Positions 26,401-34,825 of a DNA stretch of 64,000 nt are shown in pieces. The notes beneath the pieces are model-generated. The model did no database searches and was not told the origin of the DNA. It saw nothing but the letters and a program-made list of their open reading frames with translations. Origin of the DNA: Rhizobium hidalgonense (GTDB lineage: Bacteria > Pseudomonadota > Alphaproteobacteria > Rhizobiales > Rhizobiaceae); contig NZ_LODW01000093.1 in the NCBI RefSeq assembly GCF_002914525.1, positions 62,001 to 126,000 of the forward strand. The letters are read 5' to 3'. A program made the translations under genes and the position numbers. Position 1 is the stretch's first letter. Each line of letters opens with the position of its first letter.

Positions 26401-26653
26401 CGTCCTCGGGCAGATTCATCAATGCCACGGACAGCCGAACCTAGCCCGTAAGTATTACGAGGAAGCCCTTGAGGTTGCAAAGGAAATTGACGAACCGCAA
26501 CTGCTCTTTCCGTGTTATGATGGATTAGCGACGCTGAGCCTCGAGCATGACAACATGGACGAGGCGGAACGGTATTTCACGCTGGCGCAGGATGTGTGCA
26601 TCCGCCACAACCTTGATCCAGGCACGCTCGTCGTCTTGCCGTTTCTCGACTGA
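23408..26653 (+). CDS. zinc-ribbon / class III adenylate cyclase / AAA ATPase / TPR protein
   Basis: A 1081-residue protein. Two zinc-ribbon-like units (CAGC..CPRCG, CAACGC..CPRCG) occupy residues 1-50. The class III cyclase domain follows at about 70-255, with metal aspartates in VTVLFADLCGFTTLSE and DKFVGDALLALFGAP and the N..xxR pair in VNTAQRLQS. An AAA/NTPase module (about 275-700) has Walker A GEAGIGKSRL and Walker B LLVIEDLHWAD. TPR repeats fill the last 350 residues. Probably a signal-responsive cyclase. ATG 23408 is chosen because the domain starts there; the ribosome-binding site is weak. Confidence 0.88.
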   Translation: MECAGCSFDIQSGFAFCPRCGARQPLSCAACGCACQPDFAFCPRCGASISGKAPPAPKPSIEVVPQKSDSDADRRPVTVLFADLCGFTTLSEQIDPEIMRVLQNELFEEMTQAVEAYGGFVDKFVGDALLALFGAPVAHEDDPVRALGAALDMIRRATEVGERWNARAGVPLRLHIGINSGPVVTGGFGAVNTKSYSVTGDTVNTAQRLQSMAGENDILVGPLTYRLTRHAFAFDSLGAQTLRGKSGNVLVHRLTGLLEAPHTARGLESFGLQAPMIGRDGEMSRLLTCLDLACGGAAQLVRLIGEAGIGKSRLVNEFVGTAGDAARFPGLAIRKATCSPLGEQSYGTLAAVVRSAYGIGERDDLDRTRQMLTTGFRALDLTQEDVEGLLPLFLHVLGLGDPDGALRHIEPEQLRRQIFYAVRTVFERRLAQGPLLLVIEDLHWADAASLEVLRFMMDRLERSRLMLLAIYRPTSQTDPLNSDRVNVTVQRLDPLFAADGQKLLAAFFGEGHGKLPVTMRKRILDRAGGNPLFIEEILRVLIDRGTLHNDGQRWHLAAEDTDVDIPVNLQALLLARVDRLPQEMRRLAQEAAVVGPKFDTALLRTVTFDPAAVDAALDYLCDADIIEELRGPDAGSAPGYRFSQTLMHDVIYHNLLLQRRMELHLRIGRVLERQYGLAPERPEHLAQLGHHFSLTTEKAKGAGYLMAAGDLARKTYANDDAMRLYRQALAAFANEPEATAEQLALLERLGDLCAPAGRRDDALNHYQQALAIHRAKDDRIAAARILRKTGRLHLDAGRRDQAETHCAAAEAMIATIDAPVEHAHLLQERGHLAFRMGDQAAAAEWATQALQCLQTLPIDGTTEAGREAARAMAEALNTKGAALARLGRRRDAVQEVERSLSVAEKADLQSAACRAYSNLGVLYTIVDPASAIKICRRGLEVATRIGDLGFQARLLANLAVSCCTFTDRCAAEGVPAAEKAVEIDRALDQRDHLSVPLIVLGQIHQCHGQPNLARKYYEEALEVAKEIDEPQLLFPCYDGLATLSLEHDNMDEAERYFTLAQDVCIRHNLDPGTLVVLPFLD

Positions 26654-26722
26654 CCCTCTCAGGGCAACCGCTGGAGATGGGTTAGTTCAATCACGTCAAA
26701 TGGATAAGAGGAGGAACTAAAC

Positions 26723-27403
26723 ATGCAGGAGAACCACTCGGAAAGACCGTTGCAGCCTGGAGATCGGGCGCCGAACGTGGTGCTGGATGCGATCACCCGG
26801 CAGGGCAAGATCGCCATCGACGATTTTCGCGGCCAGAAGCCGGTGCTCGTCGGCTTGTTCCGCGGGCTGCATTGCCCCTTCTGCCGACGGCAGATCGCCG
26901 CCATGGCCGAACTGACCGATGCATTGCAGGAGAAAGGCATCGACAGCCTGACCGTCGTCAATACGCCGATCGACCGCGCCCGCCTCTATTTCCGCTACCA
27001 TCCGCTTCCCAATCTGCTGGCCGCCTCCGATCCGGAACGTGTCTCGCACAAGGCCTTCGGCCTGCCGAATCTTCAGTTCACGGAAGACGAGAACGACTGG
27101 CCGCACAAAGTCAGCATGAGCACGGTGTCATCGATGCAGATCGACATGCCGGGTGAGCTTCCGGCGCCCATGGGCGTGATGGCGGCGGTGGAATATCTCG
27201 ACAAGGCCGATGGTTATGAATTCACCGAGGATGACACGCAGATGATCGCGACCGGTCATGGTCAGCTTGTCGGCGAATTCCTCCTCGATCGCGATGGTGT
27301 CGTGCGCTGGTGTTTCACCGAAGTCGAGGACGGTGGCCGTCATATGTTCGGCGGTCCCGCGCCCCGGGAGGTGATGTCGGCAGCGTCGAATATGGCCGTT
27401 TGA
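26723..27403 (+). CDS. redoxin / AhpC-TSA family protein
   Basis: A 226-residue thioredoxin-fold protein. The active-site motif is LFRGLHCPFCRRQIAAM (C-P-F-C) near residue 55. PGDRAPNVVLDAIT at the start is typical of peroxiredoxins. The C-terminal GEFLLDRDGVVRWCFTEVEDG matches the AhpC/TSA-like family. It may be a peroxidase or a disulfide reductase. GGAGG lies at 26709-26713. It follows the cyclase gene by about 70 bp and converges with the LysR gene. Confidence 0.85.
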   Translation: MQENHSERPLQPGDRAPNVVLDAITRQGKIAIDDFRGQKPVLVGLFRGLHCPFCRRQIAAMAELTDALQEKGIDSLTVVNTPIDRARLYFRYHPLPNLLAASDPERVSHKAFGLPNLQFTEDENDWPHKVSMSTVSSMQIDMPGELPAPMGVMAAVEYLDKADGYEFTEDDTQMIATGHGQLVGEFLLDRDGVVRWCFTEVEDGGRHMFGGPAPREVMSAASNMAV

Positions 27404-27440
27404 AGCGCGCGATCATTCGTTCGGGATCATTCCTCGGCAC

Positions 27441-28346
27441 CTATCTCGGGCGCGCGACCAGCCAGTCGTGAAACGCCGCAATCTCGTATCGACGCAACGC
27501 CTTTGGCGCAGCAACGATGTAATACGCCCACTTCACCGGCCAGCGGACATTAGGCAATAGGTGAACGAGCCTTCCGCTGTCGAGTTCCTGTGCCACGAGC
27601 GCCTTGCGTACGAGGGCGACGCCCCTCGCCGCAACGGCAGCCTGGATCACCGCCGCCGTGGAGTTGATCCTCAGCCCGCGTTCCGATGGAACCTGGTTTG
27701 CACCGGATCTCGCCAGCCATTCGGCCCATGTCGGAAAGTCGCCGCCCGGGTGCGGCGTGCCGTCATGGATCAGCGTCTGATCGACGATCCACCCGGCGGT
27801 CACGTCCCGATCCACGGGCAGCAGCCGATTGTGGCAAACCGCGATAATCTCCTCGCTCATCAGGAATGTCGATTTCACACCCTTCCAGGAACCAAGGCCG
27901 CAGCGTATGCCGACATCGGCCTCACCTTGGGCCAGATCGATGACCCTGTCCGACACATCAAGCCGGACATCGATCGTCGGGTAGTTCGTCGAGAAGTCGT
28001 CCAATCTTGCAAGCAGCCAGTTGGCAACCAGCGCCTGGGACGCCGTGACCACCACGACCGACCGGGCTTTCCTGCCTCGAAGCTTCCGCAGCCCGGTTTC
28101 GAGAAGGTCGAGCCCTTCCGCGATATCATCCAGCGCGTCCTGCGCCTCGTCGACCGGCGTCAGCCTTTCGGCGCCGGAACGGCTCCTCCTAAACAGCGGA
28201 TAGCCGACCCAATCCTCCAGTGAACGCACGAGCTGCCCGACGGCAGGGGGCGTGACATCCAGCTCGGCTGCCGCTCCGACAAAGCTGCCATGTCTCGCGG
28301 AAGCCTCCAGCGCCTGCAGGGACTTCAATCTAGTCAGGTCTCGCAT
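27441..28346 (-). CDS. LysR-family regulator (GcvA-like), probable regulator of the divergent operon
   Basis: A 301-residue LysR protein: LKSLQALEASARHGSFVGAAAELDVTPPAVGQLVRSLEDW forms the HTH, followed by a substrate-binding domain with the GcvA-type VGIRCGLGSWKG. ATG 28346 is preferred; upstream in-frame starts at GTG (28355) or 28406 are possible. It is divergent from the SDR-cupin-oxidase-MFS operon with about 100 bp between, the classic arrangement for control of that operon (inference). Confidence 0.9.
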   Translation of the reverse strand: MRDLTRLKSLQALEASARHGSFVGAAAELDVTPPAVGQLVRSLEDWVGYPLFRRSRSGAERLTPVDEAQDALDDIAEGLDLLETGLRKLRGRKARSVVVVTASQALVANWLLARLDDFSTNYPTIDVRLDVSDRVIDLAQGEADVGIRCGLGSWKGVKSTFLMSEEIIAVCHNRLLPVDRDVTAGWIVDQTLIHDGTPHPGGDFPTWAEWLARSGANQVPSERGLRINSTAAVIQAAVAARGVALVRKALVAQELDSGRLVHLLPNVRWPVKWAYYIVAAPKALRRYEIAAFHDWLVARPR

Positions 28347-28450
28347 TTCGCTCACGACAAAGATTTTCTTTCTTTGCGGTATGCCCGGTTTTCCTCGCCA
28401 ATGCAATCGCGTGAGCTACCCTGGAGGAAAGACAAAGAGGTTCCAGGATA

Positions 28451-29194
28451 ATGTTTCAGGGAAAGACGGCATTGATCACAGGCGGCTCGAGCGGGATCGG
28501 TCTCGCGGCTGCAAGACAGTTGCGCAATGGCGGTGCGCGGGTGGCCATTGCCGGCCGATCGCAGGAGAAGCTCGACAACGCTGTGGATGATTTGGGCGGC
28601 GGTGTCGTTGCGATCCGTGCCGATATATCCTCGCTTGATGACCTGAAGCGCATGCGAACAGAGCTTGAGGACACGTTCGGGTCGCTGGACATCGTTTTCG
28701 CAAATGCCGGCGTGGCGCTTGGTACGCCGCTCGCAACCACGGATGAAGAGACCTACGATAAGATCATGGATGCGAATGTGAAGGGCGTCTTCTTCACGGT
28801 CCAGGCCGTGCTGCCCTTGATGCGCGAGGGTGGCTCGATCATTCTGAACACCTCCTGGCTGAACCAGGTCGGCACGCCGGGACGGGCGATCCTTTCGGCT
28901 TCCAAGGCGGCCGTTCGCTCCTTCGCGCGGACGATGTCGGCCGAACTGATCGACCGCAGGATACGGGTGAACGCCGTCAGCCCGGGCTCGATCGAGACAC
29001 CTATTCACCGCGGAAAGCACCAGACCGAGGAAGAGTTTCGCGCCTATGCAGAGCGGGTCGGCGCACAGGTGCCGATCGGGCGCATGGGCAGGCCGGAGGA
29101 GATCGCAGCCGCGGTTTGCTTCCTTGCCAGCGACGCGTCGAGCTATATGCTCGGTGCGGAGATCGTCGTCGACGGCGGCAGATCGGAGCTTTGA
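28451..29194 (+). CDS. short-chain dehydrogenase/reductase lacking the catalytic tyrosine
   Basis: A 247-residue Rossmann-fold protein. The cofactor motif is TGGSSGIG, and NAG appears in FANAGVAL. The catalytic Ser region is NTSWLNQVG. Where Y-x-x-x-K is expected the sequence reads L-S-A-S-K, so the Lys is kept and the Tyr is a Leu. The C-terminal VNAVSPGSIETPI and LGAEIVVDGG are typical. It may be inactive as an oxidoreductase or use another acid/base. First gene of a four-gene operon. Confidence 0.9.
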   Translation: MFQGKTALITGGSSGIGLAAARQLRNGGARVAIAGRSQEKLDNAVDDLGGGVVAIRADISSLDDLKRMRTELEDTFGSLDIVFANAGVALGTPLATTDEETYDKIMDANVKGVFFTVQAVLPLMREGGSIILNTSWLNQVGTPGRAILSASKAAVRSFARTMSAELIDRRIRVNAVSPGSIETPIHRGKHQTEEEFRAYAERVGAQVPIGRMGRPEEIAAAVCFLASDASSYMLGAEIVVDGGRSEL

Positions 29195-29196
29195 CC

Positions 29197-29901
29197 ATGT
29201 TGCTCAATGACGACTTCTCCCGGCGCGCCCTAGCTCATGCCGGCCGGCTCGAGTGGATGCCGAGCCCCGCGAAAGGCGTGGATCGGCGCATGCTGTTCCG
29301 CATCGGCGGTGAAAAGGCCCGCGCCACCTCGATCGTGCGCTATGCGGCCGGCAGCCGGTTCCCGCATCACGAACATCCAGGCGGTGAAGAGTTTCTCGTT
29401 CTGGACGGCGTCTTCCAGGACGAGAGCGGCGACTTCCCGGCCGGCAGCTACGTCAGAAACCCTCCCGGAACCGGGCATGCACCCGGAAGCGGGGACGGAT
29501 GCGTGATCTTCGTCAAGCTCTGGCAGTTCAAGCAAGGCGACCGGGAACGGATCGTCCGCCTGCCCGGCGAAGGCCGGAGCGGCGGGCTTAGCGATACAGT
29601 CACGTCGTCGACGACCCTCTTCGAGGGAGCATACGAGCGTGTAATGCTCGAGGACTGGCGAGCGAATGCCGACATCGAGTTCGCCAATCCCCAAGGACTT
29701 GAGCTGCTGGTGATCGACGGCTCCCTGACCGAGGCCGGCGATACACTTGAACGCTGGAGCTGGCTACGCCTTCCCCAGGGCCAAATGTTCCGCGCACGGG
29801 TTGGAGATCGTGGCGCAAAGGTCTGGCACAAGGCGGCCCGTCTGCTTCACGACGACGTCTGCAGCTTCGACCAGGCAGAAGATGAAGGACCGGCGAGATG
29901 A
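29197..29901 (+). CDS. ChrR-type double cupin protein
   Basis: A 234-residue protein starting 2 nt after the SDR stop. The first cupin (about 40-110) has the metal-binding pattern SRFPHHEHPGGEEFLVLDGVF and a later GTGHAPGS. A second cupin-like half (about 125-215, GLELLVIDGSLTEAGD) lacks the histidines. This matches ChrR-like anti-sigma cupin domains, but no zinc-binding anti-sigma N-terminal domain is present. It may be an enzyme or a metal/redox sensor. Its stop overlaps the next start by 4 nt (ATGA). Confidence 0.85.
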   Translation: MLLNDDFSRRALAHAGRLEWMPSPAKGVDRRMLFRIGGEKARATSIVRYAAGSRFPHHEHPGGEEFLVLDGVFQDESGDFPAGSYVRNPPGTGHAPGSGDGCVIFVKLWQFKQGDRERIVRLPGEGRSGGLSDTVTSSTTLFEGAYERVMLEDWRANADIEFANPQGLELLVIDGSLTEAGDTLERWSWLRLPQGQMFRARVGDRGAKVWHKAARLLHDDVCSFDQAEDEGPAR

Positions 29902-31001
29902 AAGCATGCAGAGTAGCCGTCGTCGGTGCCGGCCTCGCCGGCCTTTATGCGGCACGCACGCTCCACGCTTCGGGTATCGACGTGATCGTTCTCGAAGCAC
30001 GGCATCGGCTGGGCGGCCGCATTCTGACGGCCGATGAAGCCGGCATGCCGGCAGAAGACGGCTTCGACCTCGGCCCGTCCTGGTACTGGCCGCAGATGCA
30101 GCCGCCGATGGAGACGCTGATCGGCGAACTCAGCCTCCATTCCTTCGCACAAAACAGTGAGGGCGACGTGATCATCGAAAGGATGTCCCGGGAGACGCCG
30201 CAGCGCTACCAACCCATAATGGCGGACCAGCAGTCGATGCGGCTTTCCGGCGGCATGGCATCGGTGGTGCGTGCATTGGCGCGCGACGTTCCCGCCGACC
30301 GGATCCTCTGCGATGCGACGGTGACGGCGATGTCGCTGTCCGACACCGGGATTGAACTTACCGTCAAAACAGGCCGGGGAAGCAGCGACATCCTCCAGGC
30401 GGAGCAAGTTGTCGCGGCCCTCCCGCCCCGGCTGCTGGAAGCGACCGTCAGCTTCAGCCCGGAGCAGGATAAGGCAACCGCCGCCTGCTGGCGCGACACC
30501 GCCACATGGATGGCTCCGCACGCGAAGTTTTTTGCCGTCTACGACGAACCATTCTGGCGAACAGCCGGCTTGTCGGGCACCGCGCAGAGCATGGTGGGAC
30601 CGCTGGTGGAAATCCCTGACGCGACGACCGCCTCGGGCAAGGCCGCCCTCTTCGGCTTCCCAGGTGTCGGCGCAGATCAGCGCGCTGCGCTCGGCGAGGA
30701 GACTTTGAAACAAGCCTGCCTGGCACAACTCTCCAAATTGTTCGGCTCAGCGGCCCTCAAGCCTCGAGCGGTTCTGCTGAAGGACTGGGCGGCCGATCCG
30801 CTGACAGCCACCGCCGCCGACCGTGTGGGCGGCGGGCATCCGCTGCCGGGAAACTCGCAATGGGTGTCTGGCCTGTGGAAGGACCGCCTCATCCTGGCGG
30901 GAAGCGAGACAAGTCCTTCCGAACCTGGTTATCTCGCCGGCGCAGTCGTCGCTGCCGGTCGCGCGGTCGCCGACATCCTGTCGAAGATGGATTCCAGATG
31001 A
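29898..31001 (+). CDS. FAD-dependent amine oxidase-type flavoprotein
   Basis: A 367-residue flavoprotein. The N terminus has the dinucleotide motif VAVVGAGLAGLYAARTL, with VLEARHRLGGRILT after it. DLGPSWYWPQM follows, and near the C terminus come LILAGSETSPSEPGYLAGAVVAAGRAV, the FAD-contacting end of the monoamine-oxidase/L-amino-acid-oxidase family. No signal peptide. The substrate is unknown. Overlaps the genes on both sides by 4 nt, so tightly coupled. Confidence 0.9.
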   Translation: MKACRVAVVGAGLAGLYAARTLHASGIDVIVLEARHRLGGRILTADEAGMPAEDGFDLGPSWYWPQMQPPMETLIGELSLHSFAQNSEGDVIIERMSRETPQRYQPIMADQQSMRLSGGMASVVRALARDVPADRILCDATVTAMSLSDTGIELTVKTGRGSSDILQAEQVVAALPPRLLEATVSFSPEQDKATAACWRDTATWMAPHAKFFAVYDEPFWRTAGLSGTAQSMVGPLVEIPDATTASGKAALFGFPGVGADQRAALGEETLKQACLAQLSKLFGSAALKPRAVLLKDWAADPLTATAADRVGGGHPLPGNSQWVSGLWKDRLILAGSETSPSEPGYLAGAVVAAGRAVADILSKMDSR

Positions 31002-32227
31002 ACGTGATGCATCAAGCCTCGGCCGACCCGGCAGCCGCAAAGCGCAACTCCTGGGTCCTGACGGTTGCACAGGCCTTCGGTGGCGCCAATGCTCCGATCA
31101 TCGTCTCGCTCGGCGGTCTGGTCGGGCAGCATCTGTCGACCGATCCCGATCTGGTCACGCTTCCCGTCAGCCTTCTCAGCCTTGGGCTGGCGCTCGGGAC
31201 CCTGCCTGCCGCCTGGGTGATGCGTCGGTTCGGACGCAAGTCCGGATATCTGCTGGGCTCGGTGATCGGCGTGGTTTCGGGCTTGATCGCTGCGCTGGGG
31301 ATTATGCTCTCCAGCTTTTTTGTGTTCTGCCTGGGCACCTGTCTCGCAGGCTTCTATTCCTCCTACGTACAAAGCTACCGGTTTGCCGCGACTGACAATA
31401 CCACCGCGGCGCAGAGCCAGAAGGCGATCGCCCGCGTCATGGTCGGTGGCCTGATCGCAGCGATCATAGGCCCGCAACTGGTAATTTGGACCCGCGATGC
31501 GCTTCCGGGAACGCCCTTCGCCGGAAGCTTCTTCAGTCAGGCCGTCCTTGCAGCCGTGGCATTTCCGGTGCTGCTCATGCTTCGCACATCGACGCCGCCG
31601 CCGGCTCATGCATCGGAAAGCGCGCCGGAGCGGCCCCTTTTCCAGATCCTGACATCCCCGCGCTATCTCCTTGCCATGGCAACCGGTGTCGTATCCTACG
31701 GGCTGATGACCTTCGTCATGACGGCGTCGCCGATCGCCATGGTCGGGCATGGTCACTCGATCGACCAGGCGGCATTGGGCATCCAATGGCATATTCTCGC
31801 CATGTATGCCCCGAGCTTCGTTACCGGCCGCCTGATGGTGCGCTTCGGCAAGGAACGCGTCGCGGCCGTCGGCCTGCTTCTCATCGGAAGTTCGGCGGCC
31901 GTCGCGCTCTCCGGCTTCGACATCGCCCATTTCTGGCTCTCGCTGGTTCTGCTCGGCATCGGCTGGAACTTCGGCTTCATCGGAGCAACCGCCATGGTGG
32001 CCGACTGCCACACGCCGGCGGAACGCAGCAAGGTGCAGGGCGCAAACGACTTCATGGTCTTCGGTACGGTCGCCTGCGCATCTTTCTCAGCCGGGTCGCT
32101 TCTCCATAGCTCCGGCTGGGAGACGATCAACTGGATCGTCCTTCCGGCCGCCGCCCTGGTGCTGGTTCCGCTGGTCTGGCGGGCGGCGCGGCCCGGCGAT
32201 CATTCGGGAAGACCGGCCTTACGATAG
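30998..32227 (+). CDS. MFS transporter
   Basis: A 409-residue, 12-helix major-facilitator protein. Motif A appears as AAWVMRRFGRKSGYLLG between helices 2 and 3, and FVTGRLMVRFGKERVAAVG in the second half. It begins inside the stop of the oxidase gene (ATGA) and is the last gene of the operon. It probably exports or imports the compound handled by the three enzymes. Its 3' end overlaps the convergent regulator gene by 28 nt. Confidence 0.9.
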   Translation: MNVMHQASADPAAAKRNSWVLTVAQAFGGANAPIIVSLGGLVGQHLSTDPDLVTLPVSLLSLGLALGTLPAAWVMRRFGRKSGYLLGSVIGVVSGLIAALGIMLSSFFVFCLGTCLAGFYSSYVQSYRFAATDNTTAAQSQKAIARVMVGGLIAAIIGPQLVIWTRDALPGTPFAGSFFSQAVLAAVAFPVLLMLRTSTPPPAHASESAPERPLFQILTSPRYLLAMATGVVSYGLMTFVMTASPIAMVGHGHSIDQAALGIQWHILAMYAPSFVTGRLMVRFGKERVAAVGLLLIGSSAAVALSGFDIAHFWLSLVLLGIGWNFGFIGATAMVADCHTPAERSKVQGANDFMVFGTVACASFSAGSLLHSSGWETINWIVLPAAALVLVPLVWRAARPGDHSGRPALR

Positions 32228-33703
32228 CCATCGACGAAATGCTCGCGCGTTCGAGCGTCGCGGAACGGCTCGGTTTCTGCCCAGTGACGGATGGAAAAAT
32301 GCGGGTTCGCGACGAGGAAGAGGTCGGTCTCGGCGCGAGCCTCGTCGAGCCGCCCAAGCTGGGCAAGGCTTGCCGCCAGGAAACGGCGTGAGCTTGTGCG
32401 ATAGGTCTCGTCGCGGCGCAGCGTCTCGACGGCGGCAGCATATTGCCCGGCCGCATATTGCGCCTGACCGAGCGTCAGATAGTACCAGCTTGCCGGAAAC
32501 GGGTTCAGCCGGAACGCTTTGCGAATGTGTTCGAGCCCCTCCCCGACCCGGCCGGCAAGGACGGTGATGTCGGATAGCGCCGCAAAAGTATCGGCCTCGT
32601 TCGGATCGAGCTCGATCGCCTTGGCGAATTCGGCATCCGCTTTTTCGAAATCGCGATCATAAGCAAGCAGGTAAGCCAGGACCCAACGGCAGCCGGCATC
32701 GTTGGGATCGATCGCGGCAGCCTTGCGCCAGTTCCATAGCAAGACTACGGCGGGATTCCGTCGGCCCGCCGCTATGAACCCATCCCATCCAGTGGTTCAT
32801 GGCAAGCCAGCGATAGGCCTCGGCATAATCGGGGTCGAGGGAGACGGCGCGTGTTAGCATCAGATGCGCCTCCTCAGCCGCCTGCGGGGAATCGTCCATC
32901 AGCCTGCGCGCCCGCACACAGAGATCGTAAGCCTCGAGGCTGCTTGGCCGTTTGCGCGGCGGTGGTGCGCGCAGCCGCCCGAGCAGCGCCTCGACGATCT
33001 TCTCCGTCACCTCGTCCTGAACGGCAAAGATATCGTCGAGGCTGCGATCGAAGCGTTCCGCCCATGGGTGATCGCCGCTGACGGCGTCGATCAGCTTGGC
33101 ATTGATGCGCACCCGCCCTGCTGCGCGTCGGGCGCTGCCTTCGAGGAGGTAACGCACGCCGAGTTCCTCGGCGATCTCTCCCACGTCGACCGCCTTTCCC
33201 TTGTAGGAAAAAGCCGAATTGCGGGCGATGACGAACAAGCCCGGGATCCTGAGGTCGGTAATCAGGTCCTCCGTCAACCCATCGGCGAAGAATTCCTGCT
33301 CCGGATCGTTGCTGATACTGACGAAGGGCAGCACAGCTATAGATGGCCGGTCGGGCAGCGGCAAAGCTTTCGGCTTGACGGCGCCGAGCTGATGCATTGC
33401 CCCGGTAAAGCGGTAGCCGACGCGCGGAACCGTGGCAATCCACTGGCGGCCGTCAGCAGCCGGGCCAAGCAGCTTTCGCAGCTGCGCGATCTGGACGGTG
33501 AGGTTGCCCTCCTCGACGGCCCTGCCGGGCCAGGCCGCATCCATCAACTCCGCCTTGCCGAGAATTTCGCCGGCGCGCCCGACGAGCGCCGCTAGCAGCT
33601 TCAGCCCGCGATGGCCGACGGCAACCGGATCGTCATTCCGAAGGAGCGTTCCCGCAGCCGGATCAAGCACGAACGGACCAAAGGCAAAATGAAACTCCTG
33701 CAT
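32200..33703 (-). pseudogene. winged-helix / TolB-like / TPR regulator, split by a frameshift
   Basis: The N-terminal piece (33703 to about 32725) has an OmpR-type winged helix (residues 1-100), a TolB/FlgO-like domain (about 120-240, SIAVLPFVSISNDPEQEFFADGL) and the first TPR units. The remaining TPR part (about 32724 to 32200, AAAIDPNDAGCRWVLAYLL onward) is in another frame. The join lies in a GCGC run at 32725-32729, where two missing bases (or one extra) would restore MELARKAAAIDP. As read, the protein stops after 348 residues. Either a recent pseudogene or a sequencing error. Confidence 0.75.
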
Positions 33704-33782
33704 AGGCTTATCCTAGAGTCTTTAAAGCTTGGATGAAACTCGCTCGTGATCCCATACACGTGGCTTGCTGTGCGAAGCAGGA

Positions 33783-34694
33783 TCAAGTCTGCCGGACGAT
33801 GGCGCCGATCGCATTGACGAGGACCCGCGCGGCGGTGAGCGCCGACAGGCCGGCGATGTCGGCGGGAGGATAGAGCTCGACAAGATCGAATCCCGCGATC
33901 CTCGCCCGTCTGCCGAGGCCGGCGATCAGGTCGATCACCTGCGTGTAGGTGAGGCCACCGGGGGTACGCGCCGCCACGCCCGGAATGATGCCCGGATCGA
34001 TGCTGTCGCAATCAAGGGTGACGACGACCTGCACTCCGTCCGGGATATGCTGGAGGGCGGCGCCGACGCCCTGGCTATGAACCTCGCGAGCGGTCACAAA
34101 ACAGCTGCCATAGCGTTGCGCCGCTTCGACGTCGGCGGTGCGCCCGCTGCCGACACTGCGCAGGCCGACTTGCACCATGCCGGCGACATGCGGCATCTCG
34201 CTCGCTCGGCGCATCGGACTTGAATAGCCGTGTTGTTCGCCATGCACCCCGTCGCGCCAGTCGATATGGGCGTCGATCTGCAGGACCCAGACCGGCCCTT
34301 GCGCCGCAAAGCCGGCAAGGAACGGAATGGTCACGGAACAGTCGCCGCCGAGCAGGATCGGTATGGCCGGCAGCGCCAATAGCTCACGCGTCTTCGCCTC
34401 GATCCGAGCCCTGTTGCCGATATTGTCGTGCATGGTGGTTTCGACATCGCCGGCGTCGATGCATGAGATCGGCTTGCCTCCGAACAGCGGACCGCCGAGA
34501 TCGAAATCCCAGTGCTCGACGAGCCCGGCATCGATCTGGCTTGCAGTACGGATGGCGCCGGCGGCCAAGGCATAGCCGCTGCTGTCCTTGCCGGGATAGG
34601 TGGTGCCGTGGGCAGCCGCGAAAATCACCGCGCGGGGCAAACGATCATCAGCGAGGCGATTGGGAAGGCCGAGAAAAGTGGGTGAGGCGGTCAT
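33783..34694 (-). CDS. agmatinase/arginase-family (ureohydrolase) protein
   Basis: A 303-residue ureohydrolase. The binuclear Mn motifs are LQIDAHIDWRD (D-A-H-x-D) and TLDCDSIDPGIIPG (D-x-D-x-x-D-P). The first motif, normally G-G-D-H, reads LGGDCSVTIP, with Cys replacing a metal-binding His. The enzyme would hydrolyse a guanidino compound such as agmatine or a guanidino acid, but the changed ligand makes activity uncertain. Divergent from the MFS gene at 34826. Confidence 0.85.
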   Translation of the reverse strand: MTASPTFLGLPNRLADDRLPRAVIFAAAHGTTYPGKDSSGYALAAGAIRTASQIDAGLVEHWDFDLGGPLFGGKPISCIDAGDVETTMHDNIGNRARIEAKTRELLALPAIPILLGGDCSVTIPFLAGFAAQGPVWVLQIDAHIDWRDGVHGEQHGYSSPMRRASEMPHVAGMVQVGLRSVGSGRTADVEAAQRYGSCFVTAREVHSQGVGAALQHIPDGVQVVVTLDCDSIDPGIIPGVAARTPGGLTYTQVIDLIAGLGRRARIAGFDLVELYPPADIAGLSALTAARVLVNAIGAIVRQT

Positions 34695-34825
34695 TTCCTG
34701 ATAGTCCTGCGTTCGATCCTGACTTGTTTAGCCCTTTTGGAAATTTTTGAGAACTTTTTGGGAGACCTTAATTACGGCGCTCGCCATTTCCCGCAGAATT
34801 CATCCTCTTGAGCGAGGACATCTGC

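Noticed and set aside
32200..33703. Programmed ribosomal frameshift in the winged-helix/TPR gene
   Set aside because: No slippery heptamer or downstream stem is seen at the join, and loss of one GC unit explains the break more simply.
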